From JACCTU01 sp963769665 (GTDB lineage Bacteria > Actinomycetota > Thermoleophilia > Gaiellales > Gaiellaceae): a stretch of 64,000 nt of DNA. The position numbers and the translations under genes were made by a program. Below the pieces are notes generated by a model. The model searched no databases. It was not told where the DNA came from and saw nothing but the letters and a program-made list of their open reading frames with translations. Shown one piece after another: positions 8,342 to 16,610 of the stretch. Every line of letters starts with the position of its first letter. The first letter of the stretch is position 1. The stretch lies in contig CAVYMQ010000003.1 in the NCBI GenBank assembly GCA_963769665.1, forward strand, positions 620,001 to 684,000, in the 5' to 3' direction.

Positions 8342-9132
8342 GCGAGTGCTGCGGCCAGGCGGGCGCACAGCTCATCGGTGGCCGCCGCGACGACGCGCGA
8401 GCGCGGCTCGAGGTCGAGCGGCGCGTCGCCGAACGGCGGAGCCTCGAAGAGGTCGATGGCGAGCCCGACCTCGCGGACGAGCAGCTGCGCCGCGGCGATG
8501 TCGACCGAGCGCGCGCTCTTGAGCGAGCAGACGCCGTCGATGCGCCCGGCGGCGAGGTTGCAGAGCGCGAGGGCGAGCGAGCCCATCACTCGCAATCGGT
8601 GCGCGAGGCCGACGACGCTCGACGCCTTCTCCGCGATCGCCGAAGTGAGCGTCGCCTCGAACGCGAGCAGCTCGATCTCGTCCTTCGGCTTCACCGCACC
8701 GAGCGCAGCGCCGTCGAGCCACGCGCCTTCGCCACGGCGCGCGGTCCACTCCTCCCCCGTGCCGAAGTCGTAGATGTAGCCGAACGTCACGTCCTTCATC
8801 GTCGGGCCCTCGGCGACGGCCAGCGAGAGGCAGAAGTGCGGAACGCCGCGCTTCGCGTTGAGCGAGCCGTCGATCGGATCGAGGACGAGCCACGGCTCGC
8901 CGCTCCCCTTGACGATCTCGCCGATCTCTTCCGAGACGAGCGTGTAGTCGTCGTGTCGCTCGTCGAGCCGGGCGATCACCACGCGCTCGACCTCCGCGTC
9001 GACGAACGTCGTCTCGTCGCCGCCCTCGCCCAGTCCCACGATTAGTTCGCGCTCGACGCGCGTCGGCAGGTCGACGAGCACGCCCTGCACGTCCGCGACC
9101 GCGGCGCGGCAGGTCGCGAGCCAGTCGGTCAC
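8338..9132 (-). CDS. inositol monophosphatase family protein
   Basis: 264 residues. Metal-binding motifs of the IMPase/FBPase/CysQ superfamily are present: SEE (67-69), DPIDGS (85-90) and the late region SVDIAAAQLLVREVG, where the usual WDxAAG is changed to VDIAAA. The loss of Trp and of the classical Gly-Ala pattern is a mild divergence. By family it is a Mg-dependent phosphatase on inositol phosphate, PAP or fructose bisphosphate; the sequence does not choose. It overlaps neighbours by 4 bases on both sides (with DUF72 and DUF1015), forming a three-gene translation-coupled unit. Confidence 0.8.
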   Translation of the reverse strand: MTDWLATCRAAVADVQGVLVDLPTRVERELIVGLGEGGDETTFVDAEVERVVIARLDERHDDYTLVSEEIGEIVKGSGEPWLVLDPIDGSLNAKRGVPHFCLSLAVAEGPTMKDVTFGYIYDFGTGEEWTARRGEGAWLDGAALGAVKPKDEIELLAFEATLTSAIAEKASSVVGLAHRLRVMGSLALALCNLAAGRIDGVCSLKSARSVDIAAAQLLVREVGLAIDLFEAPPFGDAPLDLEPRSRVVAAATDELCARLAAALA

Positions 9133-10190
9133 AGCGGGTGAAAGAGGAGGCCGCTCAGCAGCTTGGGATAGAAGTACGTCGTCTTCGGCGGCAGCACCTC
9201 GCCGCGCTTCGCGACCGCGAAGACGTCCTCGATCTTCGTCGGGCGGAGCAGGAACGCCGCCTCGGCGCGACCCTCGTCGACCTCAGAGATCGCCTCGTCG
9301 ACGTACGCCGTGTAGCCGACGTCGGGCGCGAGCTTCTCGACGAGCTGCGTGTCGAGCTGTCCCGGCTCGCCTTCCGCGACCGCGACCCGGTCGCGCGTGT
9401 AGACGACCGTCGCGGGCCGGTCCTGCGGCAGCGAGTCCAGCGCTGTGCGCGGGTCGTTCCCGTCCGCAAGTAACAGACTGTTAGTTGCGTCGAAGCTCGC
9501 TGCGGTGCGGTGCGTCGGGAAGATCGTCAGGCCGGGGTCGCTCGTGGAGACGAGCACGACCATCATCCACGGGGAGCCGCCGGCCTGCGCGTACTCGACC
9601 GTCGTCTCGTAGCGGTGGTGTCCGTCGGCGATCATCAGCTGGCGGTCGGCGAACGCCTCGACGATCGCGTCGGTCTCGGAGAGGCGCCAGAGCTTCGCAC
9701 CCTCGACCTCGAGCTCGGGGTCGCCCTCCGGGTTCCCGACGGGCGGGAGGCCCTCGTAGAGCAGAAAAATCGGCTCGAGCTGCGCGCCAACCGCCTGGAC
9801 GAGCCGTAGCCGGCCCGCTCGCACCTCGCCGTGCGTGCGCTCGTGCGGCAGGACGACGCCGCTCTCGTAGGGCTCGGCCTTCAGCGACGCGACGATCCCG
9901 CGCCGGGTGCGCGCGACACCGTCCGGGCCGACGTAGTCCTGCTCCAGCGCCCAGAACGCGGGCCGCTCCTCGCGCAGCACGCCCTCGTCCCGCCAGGTCG
10001 CGAAGTTGGTCGCCGCCTGCTCCTCCGAGTCGGGCAGCGTGAGGTGGACGACGTTGTACGGGCTCTTCTCGAGGTACGCCGCCCGTTCGTCCTGGGAGAG
10101 CACGTCGTACGGGGGAGCGACGAGCGACTCGAGGGGCCCGGCGCGCTCCTCGTCGTAGCGCAAGGCGGCGAAGGGTCGAAGCTCGGCCAC
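9129..10190 (-). CDS. DUF1015 (SerK-like) family protein
   Basis: 353 residues from GTG 10190 (MAELRPFAALRYD, the normal family start); an upstream ATG at 10220 would overlap the divergent gene and adds atypical residues. Landmarks are APPYDVLS, SPYNVVHL, GIVASLKAEPYESG with HERTHGEVRAGRLRLV, the active-site-like DGHHRYETTVEYAQ, and the C-terminal AVAKRGEVLPPKTTYFYPKLLSG. Related proteins include ParB-fold free-serine kinases (SerK), so kinase activity is possible. First gene of the run DUF1015-IMPase-DUF72, driven from a divergent promoter region shared with the exonuclease gene. Confidence 0.8.
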   Translation of the reverse strand: MAELRPFAALRYDEERAGPLESLVAPPYDVLSQDERAAYLEKSPYNVVHLTLPDSEEQAATNFATWRDEGVLREERPAFWALEQDYVGPDGVARTRRGIVASLKAEPYESGVVLPHERTHGEVRAGRLRLVQAVGAQLEPIFLLYEGLPPVGNPEGDPELEVEGAKLWRLSETDAIVEAFADRQLMIADGHHRYETTVEYAQAGGSPWMMVVLVSTSDPGLTIFPTHRTAASFDATNSLLLADGNDPRTALDSLPQDRPATVVYTRDRVAVAEGEPGQLDTQLVEKLAPDVGYTAYVDEAISEVDEGRAEAAFLLRPTKIEDVFAVAKRGEVLPPKTTYFYPKLLSGLLFHPL

Positions 10191-10200
10191 GCCCGGACCG

Positions 10201-10212
10201 TACCCTAGGATC
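10201..10212. promoter_or_regulatory. overlapping divergent -10 elements between DUF1015 and YhaM-like genes
   Basis: The two start codons are only 28 bases apart. On the plus strand TAGGAT (10206-10211) lies 7 bases before the ATG at 10219. On the minus strand TAGGGT (complement of 10202-10207) lies 11 bases before GTG 10190. Both fit the TAnnnT -10 pattern and the spacing expected of leaderless or nearly leaderless transcripts. No convincing -35 hexamer is seen. Prediction only. Confidence 0.4.
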
Positions 10213-10218
10213 AGGCTC

Positions 10219-11055
10219 ATGAACGCGATCGCCGACCTGGCCGAGGACCGGGTCGTCGAGGGCGTCTACGCCGTCGCCCGCAAGCAGCGGCTCAGGACGA
10301 AGGGCGGCGCCTCCTACCTCGCGCTCGAGCTCGTCGATCCGAGCGGCAGGGTGGATGCGCGGATCTGGAACGACGTCGACCTGCTCGACGCCCGCTTCGA
10401 CGAGGGAGACGCAGTCCGCGTGCTCGGTCGAGTCGAGCGCTTCCGCGACCGGCTCCAGGTCGAGGTGCGCTCGCTCGAGAAAGCGGCCGAGACCGACCCG
10501 GCGGCGCTCACTCCGACCATCCGCCGCGACCGCGACGAGCTCGACGGCTTTCTCGAGTTCCTGGCCGGTGAGGTCGCGCACCCCGGGCTCCGAGCCACGG
10601 TGGCGCAGTTCGTCGACGACGCGGTGGTCCGCGAGCGCTACCGCACGCTGCCTGCGACGCTCGACTCGCATCACTCCTACGCCGGCGGGCTGCTCGAGCA
10701 CACCGTCGGAGTCGCGACGATCTGCCGCGAGACGACCCAGCTCCATCCGCGGCTCCGCACTGATCTCCTGATCGCGGCCGCGCTCCTGCACGACGTCGGC
10801 CGCACGCGCGAGCTCGGGCCTGCACCGGCGTTCAGGCCGACCGAGGAAGGGCGGCTGCTCGGCCACGTCCACCTTGGGCTTCGCCTGATCGAGGAGCGCG
10901 CGGGCTCGCTCGCCGGCGACGCGCGCGCCGAGCTCCTGCACGCGGTCGCGTGCCACCACGATCTGCGCGCAGCCCGCACCGCCGAAGCTGCCGCGCTGTA
11001 CCACGCGAACCAGCTCGACGCCGTCGCGGCGACGCGACCTGTCGACAGCGCGTGA
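10219..11055 (+). CDS. yhaM: YhaM-like 3'-5' exoribonuclease (OB fold plus HD domain)
   Basis: 278 residues. Residues ~10-90 are an OB-fold nucleic-acid-binding domain (GASYLALELVDPSGRVDARIW). Residues ~115-265 form an HD metal-dependent domain with H151/H152 (SHHSYAGGLLEHTVGVA), His161, and the His-Asp doublet 191-192 (LLHDVGR). A late His lies in AVACHHDLRAA. This is the YhaM arrangement, whose members degrade RNA or single-stranded DNA from the 3' end. The ATG lies in a very short divergent region with DUF1015, and the stop overlaps the transporter start (GTGA). Confidence 0.8.
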   Translation: MNAIADLAEDRVVEGVYAVARKQRLRTKGGASYLALELVDPSGRVDARIWNDVDLLDARFDEGDAVRVLGRVERFRDRLQVEVRSLEKAAETDPAALTPTIRRDRDELDGFLEFLAGEVAHPGLRATVAQFVDDAVVRERYRTLPATLDSHHSYAGGLLEHTVGVATICRETTQLHPRLRTDLLIAAALLHDVGRTRELGPAPAFRPTEEGRLLGHVHLGLRLIEERAGSLAGDARAELLHAVACHHDLRAARTAEAAALYHANQLDAVAATRPVDSA

Positions 11056-11882
11056 CCGCGATCGGACTCGCCCTCGGGGCGAGCGCCCTGTGGGGGGTCG
11101 GCGACTTCTTCGCCGGAGTCACCTCTCGTCGCCTCGCGACGCTCACGGTGCTCGCGATCTCGCAGGCTGCAGGGCTCGCGGGGATCCTCGTCGTTGCGAG
11201 CGTGGCCGGCGGTGCATTCCTCGGCGGCACCGCGATCGCCGCGGCCGTTGCGGCAGGGATGGCCGGCGCGCTCGGGCTCGGCTGCCTCTACCGCGGCATG
11301 GCGGTCGGAGCGATCGGGGTGATCGCCCCGATCTCGGCCACGGCAGCCGTCGTGCCGGTCACCGTCGGACTCGCGCGCGGCGAACGTCCCGGGGCGATCC
11401 AGCTCGCGGGCGTCGCGCTGGCACTCGTCGGCGTCGCGCTCGTCTCGCGGGAGCCGGGCTCGTCCGGAGGGCTCTCGGCCGGCGTGCCGCTCGCCTTCCT
11501 CGCGGCGCTCGGGTTCGGCTCGTACTTCGTGTTCATGGACCGAGCGAGCGCAGACGACGCGTACTGGGCAGTCGTCGTCGCGCGCGCGACAGCTGCAACC
11601 CTCGCTGTCACCGTGGCGGTTTCGCGAAGGTCGCTGCGAGTGTCGACGCGAGACCTGCCCGTGCTCGTCGCGATCGGGTTGTTCGACGTCGGCGCGAACC
11701 TCGCGCTCGCTCTTGCACTGAACGAAGGATTCGTCAGCCTCGTGTCCGTCCTCGCTTCCCTCTACCCGGTCGTCACGATCCTGCTCGCGGTCGCGATCTT
11801 GCACGAACGACCCGCGCGGTCGCAGGCGCTCGGAGGAGCTGTCGCGATCACCGGCGTCGGGCTGATCGCGGCGGCTGCCTGA
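11052..11882 (+). CDS. EamA (DMT superfamily) transporter
   Basis: 276 residues from GTG 11052, coupled by a GTGA overlap to the exonuclease. About ten hydrophobic segments are visible, in two repeats of five: for example ALWGVGDFFAGVTS, VLAISQAAGLAGILVVASV, IGVIAPISATAAVVPVTVGLARGE and, in the second half, LAFLAALGFGSYFVFMDRASA, VLVAIGLFDVGANLALALAL, GFVSLVSVLASLYPVVTILLAVAILHE. The last is the typical EamA signature (proline in TM9 and a conserved Glu). It sits in the inner membrane and exports small metabolites; the substrate is unknown. Confidence 0.85.
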   Translation: MTAIGLALGASALWGVGDFFAGVTSRRLATLTVLAISQAAGLAGILVVASVAGGAFLGGTAIAAAVAAGMAGALGLGCLYRGMAVGAIGVIAPISATAAVVPVTVGLARGERPGAIQLAGVALALVGVALVSREPGSSGGLSAGVPLAFLAALGFGSYFVFMDRASADDAYWAVVVARATAATLAVTVAVSRRSLRVSTRDLPVLVAIGLFDVGANLALALALNEGFVSLVSVLASLYPVVTILLAVAILHERPARSQALGGAVAITGVGLIAAAA

Positions 11883-11883
11883 C

Positions 11884-12843
11884 ATGCCGCTGGACGAGCT
11901 GACGATCGCGAGCGAGGCACTGCGGGGCAACCCGCTCGGCGACCCGCACGCTCGCCCGCTCTGGGTCTACACGCCGTCAGGCTACGACGGCGGGCCGGCG
12001 ATCTATGTCCTGCAGGGGTACACCGGGCAGGTCGACATGTGGCGGAACCGCACCGCGTTTCGCCCGACGATCTTCGAGCTGTTGGACCGCGAGCAGATCG
12101 ACGCGCGGGTCGTCTTCGTCGACGCGTGGACCTCGGTCGGGGGCTCGCAGTTCGTGGACTCGCATGGCTCGGGCCGGTACCACTCGTACATCTGCGACGA
12201 GATCGTCCCGTTCGTGGACGAGCGCTACGAGACGAACGGGTTTCGCGGCGTGGCAGGCAAGTCGAGCGGCGGCCAGGGCGCCGCGGTGACCGCGATGCTG
12301 CGGCCCGACCTCTTTTCAGGTTTTGCGAGCCATGCGGGCGGCGGCCTGTTCGAGGTCTCGATCCGGCCGTTCTTCCGGCTCGCGGCGCGGCGGCTGCGCG
12401 ACGCGTACGGCGCGTCGGTCGATCGCTTCCTCGAGGAGCTGCGCTCGTCGCCCGCCCCGCTCGAGCACCCGCACGACCTGCACATCCTGCTTCAGTGGGG
12501 CTTCTCGGCGGCGTACTCGGCGGACGAGGACGGCACCGTGCGCCTCCCTTACGACACGGCAACGGCGAAGGTGATCCCGGAGCTCTGGGAGCGGTGGCTC
12601 GAGTGGGACTACCCGACGATGATCCCGCGGCACGCCGACGCGCTGCGCGGAATGCGCGCGATCTACTACGACGCGGGCACGCGCGACGAGTGGTACCTCG
12701 ACCTCGTGTTGGAGTGGATCCGGCGCGAGCTGACGGCGATCGGCGTGCCCGACCTGCATGCCGAGCTCTTCGACGCGACGCACGCGGGGATCGAGTACCG
12801 CTACCCGATCGGCCTGCGCTATCTCGCGGATCGACTTCGCTAG
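11884..12843 (+). CDS. esterase family alpha/beta hydrolase
   Basis: 319 residues, starting one base after the transporter stop. Early strands RPLWVYTPSGYDGG and AIYVLQGYTG, the segment VVFVDAWTSVGGSQFVDS and the nucleophile elbow GKSSGG (Ser127 within GKSSG) are those of the putative esterase family that includes esterase D and enterochelin esterase. The acid is probably Asp in YYDAGTRDEWY and the His in DATHAGIEYRY. No signal peptide, so cytoplasmic. Its end overlaps the convergent YchF-like gene by 4 bases. Confidence 0.8.
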   Translation: MPLDELTIASEALRGNPLGDPHARPLWVYTPSGYDGGPAIYVLQGYTGQVDMWRNRTAFRPTIFELLDREQIDARVVFVDAWTSVGGSQFVDSHGSGRYHSYICDEIVPFVDERYETNGFRGVAGKSSGGQGAAVTAMLRPDLFSGFASHAGGGLFEVSIRPFFRLAARRLRDAYGASVDRFLEELRSSPAPLEHPHDLHILLQWGFSAAYSADEDGTVRLPYDTATAKVIPELWERWLEWDYPTMIPRHADALRGMRAIYYDAGTRDEWYLDLVLEWIRRELTAIGVPDLHAELFDATHAGIEYRYPIGLRYLADRLR

Positions 12844-13760
12844 ACGTTGAAGCGGATGTTCAGGACGTCGCCGTCCTGGACTTCGTACGTCTTTCCCTCG
12901 ACGCGCTCGAGCCCCTGACGGCGTGCGTCCGAGTGCGAACCGGCCGCGACGAGATCGTCCCAGCGGATCACCTCGGCGCGGATGAACCCGCGCGCGATGT
13001 CACTGTGAACCGTCTCGGCGGCGTCGAGTGCGGTCGACCCCTTGCGCAGCGTCCACGCGCGCGTCTCCTTCTCGCCCGCGGTGAAGAACGTGATCAGGTC
13101 GAGCGTCTCGACGAGACCGCGCACGACTGAGCCCAGAGCCGACTCACCTTCGCGAAACGAGGCAGCGTCCTCGTCGGACAGCTCGGCGAGCTCCGCCTCG
13201 AGCTTGAGGTCGGTTCCCTCCGGCCCGTTGACGATCTCCATGATCGGCTTGATCGTCAGCAGCTCGAGCTCCGGCGGGATGTCGACGTCGCCACCGAGCT
13301 CGCTCACCGCCTGCAGGCTCTCGAGGTGCGCCGCGAGCTGCTCGAGGTTCTCGACCTCCGCGCGGAGCTTGGTGTCCCCCGATTTCGCCTGCTTCGTGAC
13401 GCGCTCGAGCCGGCGCTGCACGTGGTCCCGGTCGGCGGCGAGCAACTCGAGCGTGAGCTCCTCCGAGTCGCTGCGCGCATCGCGCGTGCCCGACCACCCG
13501 TCGAGCACGGCGAGGATGAGATCGACTTGGCGCAGGTTGCCGAGCAGCTCCGCGCCGGTCCCCGGAACGTCGACGACGCGCACCGCAGCCGGCGTGACCT
13601 TCTTGGCGCCGACCGTCTCGCCGAGCTGGCGCAACCGGTCGTCGGGGACGGCCGCCATGCCGACGTTGTCGCGGCCCGTCGTCTCCGCGCCCGTGAGCGC
13701 CCTGAAGAGCGACGTCTTGCCCGCGTTCGGCAGCCCCACGATCCCGACCTGGAGTGCCAC
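12840..13760 (-). CDS. ychF: YchF/Obg-like GTPase or ATPase, short form
   Basis: 306 residues with the P-loop GLPNAGKTS near the N-terminus, a G3-like DVPGTG, a coiled helical insert (SDSEELTLELLAADRDHVQRR region) and a C-terminal TGS domain (TFFTAGEKETRAW, GFIRAEVIRWDDL, YEVQDGDVLNIRFNV), the full YchF order. Classical YchF has ~363 residues; here the switch regions are cut down, with DVPGTGAELLGNL replacing the long glycine-rich DxAGLVxGAxxGxGLGNxFL. The NxxE that sets ATP preference is also not clear (EIVNGPEG). Likely ribosome-associated. It directly follows the sigma factor gene with no intergenic base. Confidence 0.8.
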   Translation of the reverse strand: MALQVGIVGLPNAGKTSLFRALTGAETTGRDNVGMAAVPDDRLRQLGETVGAKKVTPAAVRVVDVPGTGAELLGNLRQVDLILAVLDGWSGTRDARSDSEELTLELLAADRDHVQRRLERVTKQAKSGDTKLRAEVENLEQLAAHLESLQAVSELGGDVDIPPELELLTIKPIMEIVNGPEGTDLKLEAELAELSDEDAASFREGESALGSVVRGLVETLDLITFFTAGEKETRAWTLRKGSTALDAAETVHSDIARGFIRAEVIRWDDLVAAGSHSDARRQGLERVEGKTYEVQDGDVLNIRFNV

Positions 13761-14333
13761 CTAGTCGGTCGTGATCTGCTTCTGCAACGACGCGAGCGCT
13801 CTGTGCTGCAGCGACTTCACCGCACCCTCAGTCTTACCGAGGATCGTCGCGACCTCGCCGTTCGAGAACGTGAAGACGAACTTCAGCGTCAGCACCTGCT
13901 GCTGCTCGTCGGAGAGATCTTCGATCAGCTCGAGGAGGCTCTGCCGCCCGATCGACTGGAACGCCTCGACCTCGGCGGAGTCCTGCTCGTGCCCGATCGG
14001 CTCCGGGACCTCCTCCTCGGGCTGCACGCGGCGCGACGCGCGGAAGTGGTCCATCGAGAGGTTGTGCGCGATCCGAAAGAGCCAGGCGGAGAACGGCGCT
14101 GACTGAAACCGGAACTTGCCGATCGACTCGAGCATCCGCAGGAAGGTCTGCGTGGTCAGGTCCTCGGCGTCGTGCCGGTTCCCGACCGTCATGTGCAGGT
14201 AGCTGTAGATCCGGTCGAAGTGGATCAGGTACAGCTCTTCGAGCGCCGCGCGGTCGCCTTGCTGGCCGCGCTCGACCAACCTCCTGATCTGCGCGCCCGA
14301 CTCCTTCGGCCGCTCCGTCGTGCGTTCCGCCAT
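13761..14333 (-). CDS. RNA polymerase sigma factor, ECF-like sigma-70 family
   Basis: 190 residues. Region 2 spans ~35-105 (ALEELYLIHFDRIYSYL, HDAEDLTTQTFLRMLESI, FSAWLFRIAHNLSMDHFR) and region 4 spans ~135-185 (SLLELIEDLSDEQQQVLTLKF, NGEVATILGKTEGAVKSLQHRALASLQ), with no region 1 or 3: the ECF layout. The linker is acidic (PEEEVPEPIGHEQDSAEVE). No anti-sigma gene is adjacent; the next gene downstream is ychF and upstream is a small unknown protein. Directs RNA polymerase to a dedicated promoter set; the signal is unknown. Confidence 0.9.
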   Translation of the reverse strand: MAERTTERPKESGAQIRRLVERGQQGDRAALEELYLIHFDRIYSYLHMTVGNRHDAEDLTTQTFLRMLESIGKFRFQSAPFSAWLFRIAHNLSMDHFRASRRVQPEEEVPEPIGHEQDSAEVEAFQSIGRQSLLELIEDLSDEQQQVLTLKFVFTFSNGEVATILGKTEGAVKSLQHRALASLQKQITTD

Positions 14334-14368
14334 TCGCTGAGGTCTGCCCGGGCCGCTGGGCTGTGTAA

Positions 14369-14605
14369 CTAGGGCCCCGGAGACCCGAAGCCGACTCGGG
14401 ACTCTCGCAGGAACCGCTTCACGTAGGCGATGTGGCCGAGCACGACGGCGTAGCGACCGTCCTCGGCATCGATCGTGAGCACGCTCTCGTCGCCCGAGGC
14501 GAGTCGGCGCTCCAGCTCGTCGGCGGCCTCGTTCGACATCAGCGTCGTGAACGACTGGCCGCCCTGGTAGGCGACCTCGACCCGGACTTTGTCCTCAGCC
14601 GGCAT
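14369..14605 (-). CDS. small hypothetical protein, 78 aa
   Basis: Not confidently recognised. The pattern (VRVEVAYQGGQSFT, ADELERRLASGDESVLTIDAEDGRYAVVLGHIAYVKRF) is a short beta-rich fold ending in an IAYVK strand, reminiscent of small actinobacterial proteins such as DUF3107, but the match is loose. It overlaps the methylmalonyl-CoA epimerase gene by 11 bases and is therefore probably cotranscribed with it. No signal or membrane segment. Confidence 0.6.
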   Translation of the reverse strand: MPAEDKVRVEVAYQGGQSFTTLMSNEAADELERRLASGDESVLTIDAEDGRYAVVLGHIAYVKRFLRESRVGFGSPGP

Positions 14606-15002
14606 CGCTCACCAGCTCCGCGAGGACGCCATGGGCGGCATCCGGGTGGACGAAGGCGACCTCCAGGCCGAACAGGCCGTGGCGTGGCCGGTTGTCGATC
14701 AGCTCGGCGCCCTCACGCTCCAGCTCGGCCAGCGACGCGGGTAGATCGGCAACGGAATAGGCAACGTGGTGCATGCCCGGCCCGCGCTTGGCGAGGAACT
14801 TCCCGACGGGTGTGTCGTCCCCGAGCGACGCGAGCAGCTCGACCCGGCTCTCGCCGACGCGCATCGAAGCAGCCTCGACCCCCTGCTCCGGCACCGTGTC
14901 GCGATGCTCGACACGCGCGCCGAACAGGCGCTCGTAGGTTGTCACCGCCTCGTCGAGATCCTCGACGGCGACGCCGAGATGATGGATCCCCTTCGCCTCC
15001 AC
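14595..15002 (-). CDS. mce: methylmalonyl-CoA epimerase
   Basis: 135 residues, normal length, vicinal-oxygen-chelate fold. Metal ligands fit the family: His in GIHHLGVAVEDL (first), His in GMHHVAYSVADL (second), and Glu in LAELVSDAG or VELLASL. It interconverts (2R)- and (2S)-methylmalonyl-CoA in propionate and odd-chain or branched amino acid catabolism; the mutase is not in the window. Located between ftsH and a small unknown gene on the same strand, 19 bases after the ftsH stop. Confidence 0.9.
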   Translation of the reverse strand: MEAKGIHHLGVAVEDLDEAVTTYERLFGARVEHRDTVPEQGVEAASMRVGESRVELLASLGDDTPVGKFLAKRGPGMHHVAYSVADLPASLAELEREGAELIDNRPRHGLFGLEVAFVHPDAAHGVLAELVSDAG

Positions 15003-15021
15003 GGGGCGATCCTACCGGGGG

Positions 15022-16578
15022 CTACTCGGGCAGCGAGATGACTTGTTTCACGCCGACGAGCTCGGAGGCCCTGGACTCGGTGACGAGGTCGCCGAGCATC
15101 GCCACGAGCTCCTCGCGGAGCAGCGTCTCCTTCTCGAGGAGCGCGTTCGAGAGGCGGTCGAGCGAGGCGCGGTGCTTCTCGATCAAGCGAATCGCCTCCG
15201 TATAGGCGCCATCGGTGAGGAGCGCCTGCTCCTGGTCGCGGAGACGCTTGGTCTCCTCCGAGAGCGCGTAGTTGTCGGCACGCAGCGTGCGCGACGAGAC
15301 GCCGTCGGACATGCCCCACTCGAAGACCATCGAGCGCGCGATCTGCGTCGCCTTCTCGAGGTCGCTGGCAGCGCCGTTCGTCACGCGTCCGAACACGACC
15401 TGCTCGGCAGCGCGCCCGGCGAGGCAGATCTTCATCACGTCGACAAGCTCTTCCTTCGTCTCCATGTAGCGGTCCTCGGAGGGAAGGTTGAGCGTGTAGC
15501 CGAGCGCCTGCCCGCGGGCGACGATCGTCACCTTCTGCACCGGCGCAACCTCGCCCATCAGGAACGACATCAACGCGTGCCCGGCCTCGTGGTAGGAAAG
15601 GATGCGCCGCTCCTTCTCGGTGAGCACCTTCTTCTGCTGCAAGCCGGCGACGACACGCTCGATCGCGTTGTCGAAGTCGACGTGCGAGATGTATTGCGCC
15701 TCGTGACGGCCGGCGAAGATCGCGGCTTCGTTCGCGATGTTCGCGAGGTCGGCTCCGGCGAGCCCCGCGGTCTGCTTCGCGATCTGCTCGAGGTCGACGT
15801 CGGCGGCGAGCGGCTTACCGCGCGTGTGGACGCGGAGAATCGCCTCGCGGCCAGCGAGGTCCGGCGGCGAGACCAGCAGCTGGCGGTCGAAACGACCGGG
15901 TCGAAGCAGGGCCTGGTCGAGATCCTGGATGCGGTTGGACGCGCCCATGACGACGACCTGTGCGGCCTCGCCGAAACCGTCCAGCTCGACGAGGAGCTGG
16001 TTGAGCGTCTGATCCTGCTCACGGTTGAAGCCACCGCCGGTGCGCGCGGTTCCGACGGCGTCGAGCTCGTCGATGAAGATGATCGAGGGCGCGTTCTTGC
16101 GCGCGTCGTCGAAAAGCTTGCGGATGCGTGCTGCGCCGAGGCCGGCGAACATCTCGACGAACGCCGACGCGCTCTGCGAGAAGAACTGCGCGCCCGACTC
16201 GTGGGCGACCGCTTTCGCGAGCAACGTCTTGCCGGTGCCGGGAGGGCCATAGAGCAGGATCCCGCGCGGCACGCGTGCACCGAGCCGTTCGAAGCGCTCC
16301 GGGTGGCGCAGGAAGTCGACCACCTCCTGCAGCTCGGCCTTCGCCTCGGGCAGACCGGCGACGTCCTCCCAGCGGATCGAAGACTTGCCCTGTGCGTCCT
16401 GGCGCGCGGGCTTGATCTTCGGCATCAGCTGCATCGTCCGCCAGAGCAGCCAGACGATCACGATCATCAGGAGCAGGAAGAAGACCGGCAGCCACGTCTG
16501 GGTGACCTCCGGGATCTGCGAGATCACGTCGCCGACGCGGTCCCAGAACGACGGATCTTCAGGCGGCGAGCTGTCCAC
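15022..16578 (-). CDS. ftsH: FtsH-type ATP-dependent zinc metalloprotease with one membrane segment
   Basis: 518 residues. A single transmembrane helix at ~30-48 (PVFFLLLMIVIVWLLW) is preceded by 29 residues and no periplasmic domain. The AAA domain then begins: Walker A GPPGTGKT 111-118, Walker B IIFIDELDA ~167-174, SRH LRPGRFDRQLL ~225-235. The M41 zinc site HEAGH is at 330-334, with the third ligand Asp in TNGAASDLEKAT. Classical FtsH has two membrane helices flanking a periplasmic domain and 600 or more residues, so this is a short variant that should still hydrolyse ATP and degrade membrane or soluble proteins. Start GTG 16578 lacks a clear ribosome site. Confidence 0.88.
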   Translation of the reverse strand: MDSSPPEDPSFWDRVGDVISQIPEVTQTWLPVFFLLLMIVIVWLLWRTMQLMPKIKPARQDAQGKSSIRWEDVAGLPEAKAELQEVVDFLRHPERFERLGARVPRGILLYGPPGTGKTLLAKAVAHESGAQFFSQSASAFVEMFAGLGAARIRKLFDDARKNAPSIIFIDELDAVGTARTGGGFNREQDQTLNQLLVELDGFGEAAQVVVMGASNRIQDLDQALLRPGRFDRQLLVSPPDLAGREAILRVHTRGKPLAADVDLEQIAKQTAGLAGADLANIANEAAIFAGRHEAQYISHVDFDNAIERVVAGLQQKKVLTEKERRILSYHEAGHALMSFLMGEVAPVQKVTIVARGQALGYTLNLPSEDRYMETKEELVDVMKICLAGRAAEQVVFGRVTNGAASDLEKATQIARSMVFEWGMSDGVSSRTLRADNYALSEETKRLRDQEQALLTDGAYTEAIRLIEKHRASLDRLSNALLEKETLLREELVAMLGDLVTESRASELVGVKQVISLPE

Positions 16579-16610
16579 GTAGGAGGTGTCGGCAGGAACC
16601 GGGTCGACCC

